DNA of 64,000 nt from Flavivirga eckloniae. Lineage in GTDB: Bacteria; Bacteroidota; Bacteroidia; Flavobacteriales; Flavobacteriaceae. The translations under genes and the position numbers were made by a program. The notes beneath the pieces were generated by a model. It did no database searches and had not been told where the DNA came from. It was given only the letters and a program-made list of their open reading frames with translations. The DNA lies in contig NZ_CP025791.1 in the NCBI RefSeq assembly GCF_002886045.1, positions 682,001 to 746,000 of the forward strand, in the 5' to 3' direction. Of this stretch, positions 53,707-62,544 are shown one piece after another. Position 1 is the stretch's first letter. Every line of letters starts with the position of its first letter.

Positions 53707-54276
53707 TTAAGACGTTATAAATCGTTTAAGAAGGTACTGACCTAATTTATAAAACAGAAATCCGGAAATTGCACCAAAGGTTAATCCACATACAATATCC
53801 AAGGGGTAATGCACGCCTACATAAATCCTGCTGTATGCTACTACGGCACTCCAAAAAAGTAAAATAAAAATAAGGTTCTTATAGTGTTGTTTTAACATTA
53901 AACCTGCAAAAACAGCTGCCGCCATAGAGTTAGATGAATGCCCGGAAAAGAACCCGTATTTTCCACAACGTACTGCAATAAAGCGCATTTGATCTATTAA
54001 GTCTGCTTCTCCGCAAGGTCTAGGGCGTTGAAAGCCTCGTTTAAATACATTAGTAATTTGGTCTGTAAACGTTATCATTAACGCTACAACCACGACAAAC
54101 ACTAGCAATGATTTTAATCCAAACTTTTTATAAAGCAAAAACAGTAACAGGGCATATAATGGTATAAACGTAAGCTTATTTGTTATTATTAACCATAAAT
54201 TATCCCAAGGTTCGGCGCCTAAATTATTTAAAAACAAAAATAATTCTGTGTCGTGTTTTAAAAGCTGGTCGATCAT
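53707..54276 (-). CDS. PAP2-family membrane phosphatase
   Basis: A 189-residue integral membrane lipid phosphatase with five helices. All three acid-phosphatase motifs are visible: KRGFQRPRPCG, SGHSSNSMAAA (the first His motif), and AYSRIYVGVHYPLDIVCG with the second catalytic His. Such enzymes hydrolyse undecaprenyl pyrophosphate or phosphatidylglycerol phosphate, and either is possible. It follows a small hypothetical gene by 18 bp on the same strand. Confidence 0.93.
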   Translation of the reverse strand: MIDQLLKHDTELFLFLNNLGAEPWDNLWLIITNKLTFIPLYALLLFLLYKKFGLKSLLVFVVVVALMITFTDQITNVFKRGFQRPRPCGEADLIDQMRFIAVRCGKYGFFSGHSSNSMAAAVFAGLMLKQHYKNLIFILLFWSAVVAYSRIYVGVHYPLDIVCGLTFGAISGFLFYKLGQYLLKRFITS

Positions 54277-54294
54277 TTATACTGTTTTACAAAA

Positions 54295-54522
54295 TTAATC
54301 TTGGTACTTAGCTACTTCGTTATCATAAAACTCGGTTGCCAATTTTATGGCATTTTCTGTTTCTGCCTCTAGCTCTTTTTGGTCTTCGGCATCAAAATCC
54401 TCAAACCACTCTACCTCATCGTCTTCAAGATTAATAATAAACCTAGGGAATTCTGTATGAATTACAAAAATAGCGTTCGGGAATTCTGTATTATCGCCAA
54501 GTATAAATTTTGGAAGTGTCAT
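54295..54522 (-). CDS. Small acidic conserved-looking protein
   Basis: A 75-residue cytoplasmic protein, strongly acidic (about one residue in four is Asp or Glu), with LGDNTEFPNAIFVIHTEFPR and EWFEDFDAEDQKELEAETEN. It looks like a small Flavobacteriaceae protein often next to PAP2 genes, but I cannot name a family. Spaced 18 bp before the PAP2 start, likely in one operon. No signal peptide. Confidence 0.7.
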   Translation of the reverse strand: MTLPKFILGDNTEFPNAIFVIHTEFPRFIINLEDDEVEWFEDFDAEDQKELEAETENAIKLATEFYDNEVAKYQD

Positions 54523-54799
54523 CTGTCTTAGTTATACGTTTTAAGTACTTAAAGTTTGTTAGTCAATATATATTGAGTTGAAAATCACTGAAAACTCTTT
54601 TTTGATTCTATACAATTCTTATAGAATAAAACCATTAATCATTTCCATGTGACAATCATTTTTTTCTGGTGTTAAATTTATAATTTCTATTTCAAATTTA
54701 GTTGTTCAGTTTCTAACTTTTCTGCAAACCCTACATTTATTAGTTATTAACTTTGCTTATAACTTTAAGTACTAAGTACTTTAGCTCACTTTAGGCGCT

Positions 54800-56170
54800 T
54801 CAAGTATTAATCAACTTTTTTGTCAGATAATCGAATCGAATATACAACAAAATAGCTGCTGTAGTTAGCCCCGCTAATAAACCTAGCCAAATACCAAAAC
54901 TACCATAAGCATCCGCTTTTCCAAAAAACCAGCTTATTGGAAATCCAACCAACCAATAGGATACAAATGTAATAATGGTTGGTATTTTTACGTCTTGTAA
55001 TCCGCGTAACGCACCTAAAACCAAAACTTGAATGCTGTCACTTATTTGAAATATAGCGGCAGCTATTAACAACTTAGAGGCAATGCTTACCACTTCGGTA
55101 TTATCGATTAAATTCTTTGCATCATCATAATCTACATATAGCTTAGGTAACTGGTTATGAAATATAAAAAACAGTAAAGCAAACCCAAAGGCGAGCAATG
55201 TTCCCATTAAAAATAAAGAAAACGCAATGCGGCGCAATTCAAAATAAGCCTTTAATCCTTTTTGGTTTCCAACACGAATCATAGACGCGACGCTTAATCC
55301 CATGGCTACCATAAATGTCATAGACGATAAATTAAGGGCAATCTGGTTTGCTGCTTGCGGATTTTTACCCAATAAACCGCTTAACCATATGGCTGCTGTA
55401 AAAATGGCTACTTCAAAAAACATCTGCATCGCACTTGGTGCCCCTAGGTTGATTATTTTATTAAGCATCAGTTTATCTAATACAAAAAACTTAATGTTGG
55501 TTACAAATGCTTTAGATTTTTCTTTTCCTTTAAGCAAGAACCATAAGTGCCAGACCATAATAATACGCGACGCCAAAGTACCATAAGCTGCTCCTACTAT
55601 ACCGAGTTCGGGAAACCCAAATTTTCCAAAAATTAATACATAGTTTAAAACTACATTTACAATATTTGCCAATAATGTAGAATACATCGGGTATCTAGTC
55701 ATAGACAACCCATCGCTAAATTGTTTAAATGCTTGGAAAATAATTAAAGGAATTAACGAAAAAGCTACTAAATCTAAATATGGTATTGCTAGTTCTACAA
55801 CCTCTACCGGTTGTTTCATTAAATACATGAGTGGTTTTGCAAAAAACACCATTAAAAAAAGTAACACACCTAAAACAGTACATAAAAACAAGCCATGTTT
55901 AAAGGAAGATTTTCCCTTTATGAAATCTTTCGATGCGTCTGCCTCTGCAATTAAAGGTGTAATAGCCGTAGAAAAACCAATGCCCAAAGACATGGCTATA
56001 AACATAAAACTATTACCTAAAGATACCGCAGCGAGTTCTGCCGTTCCCAACTGTCCTACCATAATGTTATCGATAAAACTTACGAAGGTATGACCTAACA
56101 TACCAAGCATAACTGGGGAGGCTAACTTCCAATTATATTGAAATTCTTTGGTATAGTCTTTTAATTGCAT
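54800..56170 (-). CDS. MATE-family multidrug efflux protein
   Basis: A 456-residue antiporter with 12 predicted helices in two six-helix halves. Family signs: MLGMLGHTFVSFIDNIMVGQ at the start, AISLGIGFSTAITPLIAEA-type segment near 75-95, and the second-half copy with MGLSVASMIRVGNQKG at about 290-305. MATE proteins export drugs and dyes in exchange for Na+ or H+. It is a single gene; a 277-bp spacer (54523-54799) with imperfect AGTACTTAAAGT-like repeats but no gene separates it from the 75-residue gene. Confidence 0.94.
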   Translation of the reverse strand: MQLKDYTKEFQYNWKLASPVMLGMLGHTFVSFIDNIMVGQLGTAELAAVSLGNSFMFIAMSLGIGFSTAITPLIAEADASKDFIKGKSSFKHGLFLCTVLGVLLFLMVFFAKPLMYLMKQPVEVVELAIPYLDLVAFSLIPLIIFQAFKQFSDGLSMTRYPMYSTLLANIVNVVLNYVLIFGKFGFPELGIVGAAYGTLASRIIMVWHLWFLLKGKEKSKAFVTNIKFFVLDKLMLNKIINLGAPSAMQMFFEVAIFTAAIWLSGLLGKNPQAANQIALNLSSMTFMVAMGLSVASMIRVGNQKGLKAYFELRRIAFSLFLMGTLLAFGFALLFFIFHNQLPKLYVDYDDAKNLIDNTEVVSIASKLLIAAAIFQISDSIQVLVLGALRGLQDVKIPTIITFVSYWLVGFPISWFFGKADAYGSFGIWLGLLAGLTTAAILLYIRFDYLTKKLINT

Positions 56171-56316
56171 TTGGCAAAAATAATCTTTAGGGGTTATTCT
56201 TTTACGAATTTTTCAATCTTATTTTGATTTTAATCACAAATTAACAAATGTTAATAGTTGTTGATAACTCTTTATAATTATATACAAATTTTAAACGATA
56301 TGGCGTAGCATTTTCA

Positions 56317-56456
56317 TACATTTGCACCGCCTTAAAGGCAAACTGAATAAGAAATAGCACAAGAAACATTTAGCTTTTTCATTTTAAAGGGAGAACAAAA
56401 TTGATATAGCTAACATGTTTTAATGTTTAAAGGAGGAATTATATTCCTCCTTTTTA
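56317..56456 (+). ncRNA. Candidate small structured RNA
   Basis: TACATTTG (56317-56324) is a perfect -7 box with no start codon behind it. The expected 125-nt transcript contains AAACATTTAGCT pairing with AGCTAACATGTTT (about 56364-56375 with 56408-56420, one bulged C), an inner ATTTT/AAAAT pair, and it ends in a strong terminator, AAGGAGGAAT/ATTCCTCCTT then T5. Promoter, structure and terminator together, without any ORF, are the marks of a small RNA; the Flavo-1 or 6S families are candidates. Confidence 0.5.
56430..56456. terminator. Terminator hairpin before the outer-membrane barrel gene
   Basis: AAGGAGGAAT (56430-56439) pairs with ATTCCTCCTT (56443-56452), followed by T on the plus strand. 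It ends the candidate RNA and may also end the convergent outer-membrane protein gene at 56484. Confidence 0.75.
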
Positions 56457-56483
56457 TTTTTAACTGTATTTGGAAATACTTAT

Positions 56484-57146
56484 TTAGAAAAAGTAGGAAA
56501 ACCCAAATTGTAAGTTTGAAGAGTCTAAATTAAAACTGAAAGATTTGGATTTATTACCACCATTATTAATAGAAGCATATTGGTTTTTCCCCCTTGTGTA
56601 ACCTATTGCCCCCAAATTTGTTTCAAAGGCTAGGTTTTTACTAAAAAAATAAGTGATACCTGGACGTAGCCCCACAAAAATGCTGTTACTAAATCTATTA
56701 CTATTATTTAGCATATTAGTGTTACTTAACTTTTGTTTATATTCCGAATACTTAAATTCACCTTGTAGATGTATTAATAGTTTAGATCCCAAAGAAAAAT
56801 ATTTTTTAACGTAAGGAAATATATTTACACCTTCTGTAGTTGAATGTGACCTTTCATCAATTATCAAATCATCGATATCGTAAGATTTATTTTTGGAATA
56901 CACATAACCCATCCCCAAACCAATAAGTAAATTGTTTTTAATTGCATAACCAAAATTAGGATTAACTTCAAAACTGTTTCGATCAGATTTATAGGTATTG
57001 TCTCTATTTTTATAATTGTCAAAAACTAAAACAACCCTCCCCCCTAAATTAAAAGCTCCTTTTTTAATAACCATTTTTTTATTTGATCCCTGACCGAATG
57101 TTACACCATTGATAATAATTGCAGCAATAAACAGTAATTTTTTCAT
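56484..57146 (-). CDS. Outer-membrane beta-barrel protein
   Basis: A 220-residue exported protein with a signal peptide (residues 1-18, TFG-QGSN). Alternating hydrophobic strands of about 10 residues with Gly/Asn-rich turns (GGRVVLVFDNYKNRD, LIGLGMGYVYSKNKSY, LAFETNLGAIGYTRGKNQY) and a C terminus ending in aromatic Phe (QFGFSYFF) indicate an eight-stranded outer-membrane barrel (OmpW/OmpA-like group). No periplasmic OmpA domain. No role can be assigned. Confidence 0.83.
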   Translation of the reverse strand: MKKLLFIAAIIINGVTFGQGSNKKMVIKKGAFNLGGRVVLVFDNYKNRDNTYKSDRNSFEVNPNFGYAIKNNLLIGLGMGYVYSKNKSYDIDDLIIDERSHSTTEGVNIFPYVKKYFSLGSKLLIHLQGEFKYSEYKQKLSNTNMLNNSNRFSNSIFVGLRPGITYFFSKNLAFETNLGAIGYTRGKNQYASINNGGNKSKSFSFNLDSSNLQFGFSYFF

Positions 57147-57269
57147 TTTAAAAGTTTTTAGAATTAAGTCTATTGAGCATCAAGTTTCAAACCAAAAAAA
57201 GGAGCATTAAACTTCATTCTGAAACATACTTTTGCTACATTAATTTCATGTATTTTCTAACTTAAAACC

Positions 57270-57340
57270 AAACACCTCACAATGAATTGATAAGACAAAA
57301 AACATCCATTAAATCATTACATCATTCTTATGAGGTGTTT
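57270..57340. repeat. Stem-loop in the divergent promoter region
   Basis: AAACACCTCA (57270-57279) is inverted at 57331-57340 (TGAGGTGTTT), with a 51-nt AT-rich loop. It lies between the divergent barrel and PD40 genes. Confidence 0.45.
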
Positions 57341-57436
57341 AACACAAGCTTAATACTGTTAACCTATACTTAATATTAACATTCCTTTTAGAAATCCAAA
57401 TAGCCTCGTTTATTATCTTGTAACAAATATTTAATT

Positions 57437-58375
57437 ATGAAATCCATATGCTCTCTTATTCTTGTTTTTAATATTTTTTTAGGCTTTACGCAACAAACCA
57501 CAAAACCTTTTATTCCTGAAGTTGTTAAACAATTTCCAAACGTTCGAGATTTAGCAATCTCTCCTAACGGAAAAGAGATTATGTTTACTGCGCAGAGTGT
57601 TATGGGAAATCTATCTGCTATAATAACCGTGAAAAAAGAGGGTAACACCTGGAGCAGTCCGCAAGTTGCTTCCTTTTCTGGTCGGTATTTTGATTTGGAG
57701 CCCTTTTTCTCTCCTGATGGTTTAAAAATTTATTTTGCTTCTACAAGAGTCATAGATCCAACATCGAATAAACCCAAAGACTTTGATATTTGGTATGCAG
57801 AACGAGAAACACTTAACAGCGATTGGTCGCAGCCTATAAACATGGGCAGTCCTATTAATACAGAACATGGTGAATTTTATCCTTCGATAGCCGATAATGG
57901 TAATTTTTATTTTACAAGAGATGATCCAAATTTAAAACGCAAGGACGATATTTATATGAGTACATATACGAACGGAAACTATTCCGAACCTAAAGTATTA
58001 CCAGATACCGTTAACTCCGAAGGTTACGAATACAATGCTTTTATAGCTCCAGACGAGTCCTATATAATTTATGGTTGCTATAAAAGAAAAGATGGTTTTG
58101 GCAGTGGCGATTTATATATTAGTTACCATCTTGATGGCAATTGGACACCGGCAAAAAACTTAGGAAATACCATAAACACTAATAAAATGGATTACTGTCC
58201 TTTTGTTAGCAACAGTACGAATACGCTATACTTTACTAGCAAACAGGATAACACCAAAGTAGATTTTGAAAATCCATTGTCAATCGATGCCTTATTAAAA
58301 GAGTTTGATAAACCAGATAACGGTTCAAGTAGATTGTATAAGGTTCCTATGAACGAATTGCCTAAAAATGAATAA
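57437..58375 (+). CDS. PD40/WD40-like periplasmic beta-propeller protein
   Basis: A 312-residue protein with a signal peptide (residues 1-18, FLGFTQQ). The body has at least five TolB-like PD40 blades: ISPNGKEIMFTAQSV, FSPDGLKIYFASTR, SIADNGNFYFTRDD, APDESYIIYGCYK and SNSTNTLYFTSKQD. The family binds partners through the propeller; no enzyme domain follows. It is a single gene, divergent from the barrel protein at 56484. Similar proteins are common in Bacteroidota and mostly uncharacterised. Confidence 0.87.
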   Translation: MKSICSLILVFNIFLGFTQQTTKPFIPEVVKQFPNVRDLAISPNGKEIMFTAQSVMGNLSAIITVKKEGNTWSSPQVASFSGRYFDLEPFFSPDGLKIYFASTRVIDPTSNKPKDFDIWYAERETLNSDWSQPINMGSPINTEHGEFYPSIADNGNFYFTRDDPNLKRKDDIYMSTYTNGNYSEPKVLPDTVNSEGYEYNAFIAPDESYIIYGCYKRKDGFGSGDLYISYHLDGNWTPAKNLGNTINTNKMDYCPFVSNSTNTLYFTSKQDNTKVDFENPLSIDALLKEFDKPDNGSSRLYKVPMNELPKNE

Positions 58376-58432
58376 TCGTTTTATATTAATTCGACTATAT
58401 TTTGAAGCTAGACCAGCAACCTTATGTTCTGT

Positions 58433-58464
58433 AGACCTGTCAGGTTTTAAAGCCTGACAGGTCT
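58433..58464. repeat. Palindromic intergenic repeat
   Basis: AGACCTGTCAGG (58433-58444) pairs with CCTGACAGGTCT (58453-58464) over an 8-nt loop. GACCTGTCAGGTTTT is a repeat unit common in Bacteroidota intergenic DNA; here it separates convergent genes. Confidence 0.6.
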
Positions 58465-58594
58465 GGTCTGTACTTAAGTTTTATCAAAAGCTCATATTAA
58501 CAAAGGGAAGCCTGAGTCTATCGAGTATGGTACAAATAAAGCCCCCTTATAGCTAACGACTCAATAACTTAGTTTCTATTTTTTAAATGACCTC

Positions 58595-59536
58595 TTACAA
58601 ACCAGCAACCACTTTTTTAGCTGCTTCAAATTCCTGTATCATGTCTTTAACAATTTGTGATACTGGTTTAATATCATGAATCAAGCCAGCAATTTGTCCA
58701 ATTTCTAATTCGCCTTCTTCCAATTCGCCTTCAAACATGCCTTTTTTAGCTCTTGCACGCCCTAGTAAGGTTTTAAGTTCTTCAACTGTTGGGCCTGTTT
58801 TGTATAATGCTTGTACATCGTTAAAAAACTTATTCTTTATTAAACGTACAGGCGCTAATTCCTTTAGTGTTAATTGGGTTGCTCCTTCCTTGGCATCAAC
58901 CACTACTTTTTTAAACGCATCATGTGCAGAGCTTTCTTCACTGGCAACAAACCGACTTCCCACTTGTACACCATCGGCTCCCAAAATCATAGTTGCCAAC
59001 ATGGCTTTTCCTGTAGCTATACCTCCTGCCGCAATTAAAGGAATATTAATATGTTCTTTAACCATTGGAATAAGTGTTAATGTGGTCGTTTCATCTCTAC
59101 CATTATGTCCCCCTGCTTCAAAACCTTCGGCTACAATAGCATTAACACCAGCTTCTTGAGCCTTTATAGCAAACTTTACACTACTCACAACATGTACTAC
59201 AGTAATGTTACGTTCCTGTAACCACGAAGTCCATGTTTTTGGATTTCCTGCAGAAGTAAACACGATCTTAACGCCTTCTTCTACAATTATATTCATGATT
59301 TCCTCAATATTGGGGTACAGCATAGGAACATTAACCCCAAAAGGTTTATCGGTAGCTTTTTTACATTTTTGAATGTGTTCCCGTAAAACATCAGGATACA
59401 TAGATCCCGCACCTATTAACCCTAAAATACCTGAATTACTTGCAGCCGAAGCCAATCGCCACCCACTATTCCAAATCATACCTGCTTGAATAATGGGATA
59501 TTCAATATTGAATAATTGCGTAATGCTATTGCTCAT
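58595..59536 (-). CDS. NAD(P)H-dependent flavin oxidoreductase / nitronate monooxygenase
   Basis: A 313-residue FMN-binding TIM-barrel enzyme. Signs: YPIIQAGMIWNSGWRLASAA, LGLIGAGSMYPD, AEGFEAGGHNGRDETTTLTL (with the catalytic-type His), and phosphate-binding AAGGIATGKAMLATMILGAD with GVQVGSRF. The family oxidises nitronates or reduces enoyl groups (FabK-like); which one cannot be told. Its ATG follows the subtilase stop with no gap, so it is third in an operon with mnmA and the S8 protease. Confidence 0.92.
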   Translation of the reverse strand: MSNSITQLFNIEYPIIQAGMIWNSGWRLASAASNSGILGLIGAGSMYPDVLREHIQKCKKATDKPFGVNVPMLYPNIEEIMNIIVEEGVKIVFTSAGNPKTWTSWLQERNITVVHVVSSVKFAIKAQEAGVNAIVAEGFEAGGHNGRDETTTLTLIPMVKEHINIPLIAAGGIATGKAMLATMILGADGVQVGSRFVASEESSAHDAFKKVVVDAKEGATQLTLKELAPVRLIKNKFFNDVQALYKTGPTVEELKTLLGRARAKKGMFEGELEEGELEIGQIAGLIHDIKPVSQIVKDMIQEFEAAKKVVAGL

Positions 59537-61147
59537 TTAATATGTTATAAATTTTATTGTTTTTGTCTTGTTTTCTGATTGAATTCTGGCAACATAAACC
59601 CCTTTCGACAATGAAGATACATCTATTTGGTTATTAGTACCTGTAGTAGTTTCAAGCACTTGTTTCCCTAAAATATTAAAAATAGTTACAGATAATTCAC
59701 TTTGGTTAAAGCGAATCACTCCGTTAGTTGGGTTCGGAAATAGTTTTAAATCTTCATCCTCATCATAATTATCCACATCGCTAAGAGTAGTGTTAAGCGC
59801 TGCTTGCAAATCTGGGATACCATACCCCAAAAAATTATCGGGAGTACTGTATTTCGATGCAGACTCTCGAACCAACTGCATAATCTCTGCATTGGTTTTA
59901 TCTGGTAATGCCTGCCATAGGCACACAACACCTCCTGCCAAAATGGGAGAACTAAACGAGGTACCGTTTGATGTTCCTATAACATCACTTTCGGTTATAA
60001 CATAACTAGCCTGACCTTGAGCAACAACATCCGGTTTTTGGGTGGGCTGTGTACTATTTCCCCGTGAGCTAAACGCTGCATATGTACCATCTGCCTTTAC
60101 AGCACCTATACTTAAAACGCCAGCAGCATCTGCCGGTGCGCCAACTATACCCCAACTACCACCACCTGAGTTTCCTGCAGAATTTACCAACAACATCCCT
60201 TTTTCAAAAGCAATATTCGCACCTTTGGTTATAAAAGTGGTATTGCCATCCATGTTAGCAGTTGTATGACTATAATTAACATTATCGTATGTAGTATATC
60301 CTAACGACGTATTTATAACATCTACCCCCAAACTATCGGCGCGTTCTGCCGCTTCTACCCAATAACTTTCTTCTACGGGATTTTCGCTTGAGGCATCTTC
60401 TGTAATAAATAAGTAATAGGACGCATCTGGCGCCGTACCAACGTATTGATTTTCAACATAACCAGCCATAGTACTTAATACCAAAGTACCATGATTGCTA
60501 GCTGTACTAGTATAAACATCGGCATCTCTATTAACAAAATCGTAATCATCCAGAATATTTCCGGCATCTCTTAGTCTTTGGAATGATGTCATGGTATTTA
60601 CATTCGGAAAACCGGCATCTAAAACAGCAACCGTCATTCCCGTACCCGTATAATTTGCCAAATGCAATTCATGTCCATTAAACATTTCTATTTGGTTGGC
60701 TGCGTTGCCATATGTAAATATTGTAAAGGCGCTTTCTAATTTAGATTTACTTTTTCTCTTGACAAGTTTAATCGTGTTTAAACTTTTATTAGCAAAGTCT
60801 ATACGGTCTATAAAGGAAAATGTGGCAGACAAACTATTAATATCTGTTTCGCTTCCTCTTACATGGACTGCATTAAACCATTTCGATTTTGCCATTACCG
60901 TTATACCTGTTGCTCCTTTAAGTTGAGAAATATAATTCTCATTAACAGGCACATCCCTTTCATCAATTAAAACATTATGGGAATTTTTTCTATCTATCGC
61001 TTTTTGAGTTAGTATAGAAATAGGATTAGCTATTGAAGCGGCAACATTTGGTTTATCTTTAAAATACACCCATGCATCTTCTTGCGCAGACGCATTAAAC
61101 AGATAACTCAATAGCACCAAAACTAGTAGAGGTTTCTTCATAGCCAA
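59537..61147 (-). CDS. Subtilase (S8) protease with T9SS sorting tail
   Basis: A 536-residue secreted serine protease with signal peptide (residues 1-21). Catalytic triad visible: D177 in VAVLDAGFP, H219 in SNHGTLV, S397 in GTSFSSP. An N-terminal propeptide-like region precedes (about 22-150), and residues about 465-536 are a T9SS type A sorting domain (LFPNPTNGVIRF, ending TKTIKFITY). It should be secreted by the type IX system and attached to the surface. It starts 19 bp after the mnmA stop and ends where the nitronate monooxygenase gene begins. Confidence 0.93.
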   Translation of the reverse strand: MAMKKPLLVLVLLSYLFNASAQEDAWVYFKDKPNVAASIANPISILTQKAIDRKNSHNVLIDERDVPVNENYISQLKGATGITVMAKSKWFNAVHVRGSETDINSLSATFSFIDRIDFANKSLNTIKLVKRKSKSKLESAFTIFTYGNAANQIEMFNGHELHLANYTGTGMTVAVLDAGFPNVNTMTSFQRLRDAGNILDDYDFVNRDADVYTSTASNHGTLVLSTMAGYVENQYVGTAPDASYYLFITEDASSENPVEESYWVEAAERADSLGVDVINTSLGYTTYDNVNYSHTTANMDGNTTFITKGANIAFEKGMLLVNSAGNSGGGSWGIVGAPADAAGVLSIGAVKADGTYAAFSSRGNSTQPTQKPDVVAQGQASYVITESDVIGTSNGTSFSSPILAGGVVCLWQALPDKTNAEIMQLVRESASKYSTPDNFLGYGIPDLQAALNTTLSDVDNYDEDEDLKLFPNPTNGVIRFNQSELSVTIFNILGKQVLETTTGTNNQIDVSSLSKGVYVARIQSENKTKTIKFITY

Positions 61148-61166
61148 AAGATTAAGTTATGGCAAT

Positions 61167-62354
61167 TTAAGAAATTACTCCCGAACCTACTAACTCATCT
61201 TCTAAATACCAGGCTACAAACTGTCCTTCTGTGATTGCAGACTGATAAGCTTTAAATTCAACATATAAACCACTTTCAACTTTATGTAATACGGCTTTTT
61301 GAAGCGGTTGTCGGTACCTAATTCTTGCCATAACCTCCATGGTTTCGTCTAAGCCTAGCTCTAAATCCTCACGAATCCAATGCAATTCTTCATTGGTAAC
61401 GAATAGTGCTTTCTTTAAAAGACCAGGATGTTCCTTGCCCTGTCCTGTGTAAATAACATTTTCGTCCACATCCGTATCAATAACAAATAATGGTTCTGCA
61501 GTACCACCAACAGCAAGTCCTTTACGTTGGCCTTTTGTGAAATAATGAGCCCCTTGATGCTTCCCTACTATTTTGCCGTAGTCAACTTTATAATCTATTT
61601 TACGCGATAAATACTTTAGTTTTTCTTCTTCTGAACTAAATTCGGTCTCAACATGATTAAAAACGTTTTGCTCTTTTGGAATTTCAACAATAACCCCTTC
61701 TTTGGGCTTCAATTGCTGCTGAAGAAAATCCGGTAATTTTACCTTACCTATAAAACACAACCCTTGGGAATCTTTCTTTTCGGCAGTAACCAAATCCAAT
61801 TCTGTTGCTATCTCCCGCACTTCCGGCTTTGTTAATTCCCCAATAGGAAATAACGATTTAGCCAATTGATCTTGAGATAACTGACATAAAAAATAAGACT
61901 GATCTTTATTACCGTCTACACCAGCAAGTAACTGGTAAATTTCCTTTCCGTCTTTTTGAATCGTTCCTTTTCTGCAATAATGACCGGTAGCTACATAGTC
62001 TGCCCCTAGCTCCAAAGCTATATTCATAAAGACATCAAACTTAATTTCTCTATTACATAGCACATCTGGGTTAGGTGTTCTACCTTTTTCGTATTCATGG
62101 AACATATAATCTACAATACGTTCTTTATACTGCTCGCTTAAATCGACCGTTTGAAAAGGTATTCCTAATTTTTCGGCAACCAACATAGCATCGTTACTAT
62201 CATCTAACCAAGGACATTCGTTCGATATAGTTACAGAATCGTCATGCCAGTTTTTCATAAACAAGCCAATAACTTCATACCCTTGCTGCTTTAACAAATA
62301 AGCGGCAACACTGGAGTCTACTCCTCCTGAAAGTCCAATTATAACACGTTTCAT
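61167..62354 (-). CDS. mnmA: tRNA-specific 2-thiouridylase
   Basis: A 395-residue enzyme that makes the 2-thio group of s2U34 in tRNAs for Lys, Glu and Gln. PP-loop [16 protein letters not shown] at residues about 7-22; the two catalytic Cys are C100 ([12 protein letters not shown]) and C200 (GLCFIGK); the C-terminal beta-barrel ends in [13 protein letters not shown]. The length is normal. It heads an operon that continues with a surface protease and a flavin oxidoreductase. The divergent spacer up to the fasciclin gene carries an inverted repeat (see 62460-62517). Confidence 0.97.
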   Translation of the reverse strand: MKRVIIGLSGGVDSSVAAYLLKQQGYEVIGLFMKNWHDDSVTISNECPWLDDSNDAMLVAEKLGIPFQTVDLSEQYKERIVDYMFHEYEKGRTPNPDVLCNREIKFDVFMNIALELGADYVATGHYCRKGTIQKDGKEIYQLLAGVDGNKDQSYFLCQLSQDQLAKSLFPIGELTKPEVREIATELDLVTAEKKDSQGLCFIGKVKLPDFLQQQLKPKEGVIVEIPKEQNVFNHVETEFSSEEEKLKYLSRKIDYKVDYGKIVGKHQGAHYFTKGQRKGLAVGGTAEPLFVIDTDVDENVIYTGQGKEHPGLLKKALFVTNEELHWIREDLELGLDETMEVMARIRYRQPLQKAVLHKVESGLYVEFKAYQSAITEGQFVAWYLEDELVGSGVIS

Positions 62355-62459
62355 TTAAAAAAATTAGGGTACAAAGATACATATAATTTAGTGTATTTTT
62401 TATAGACAAGTATGCTAATGAATATATCGTCAAAAAACAATTTGTTTACTTATTTTTAA

Positions 62460-62517
62460 AAAAAGTTAAACAAAATTTGGATTTTTGTTTAACTTTTTAA
62501 TACATTTGTTAAACAAA
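62460..62517. promoter_or_regulatory. GTTAAACAAA inverted-repeat element with -7 box
   Basis: AAAAAGTTAAACAAAA (62460-62475) is exactly inverted at 62483-62498 (TTTTGTTTAACTTTTT) over a 7-bp spacer, a 16-bp perfect palindrome. A third half-site, GTTAAACAAA, is at 62508-62517, and a -7 box TACATTTG (62501-62508) lies between. The element sits upstream of the fasciclin gene and could be an operator or light/stress-type activator site. Confidence 0.6.
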
Positions 62518-62544
62518 GTATAACTAAAAAAATATTCAGAGCAT

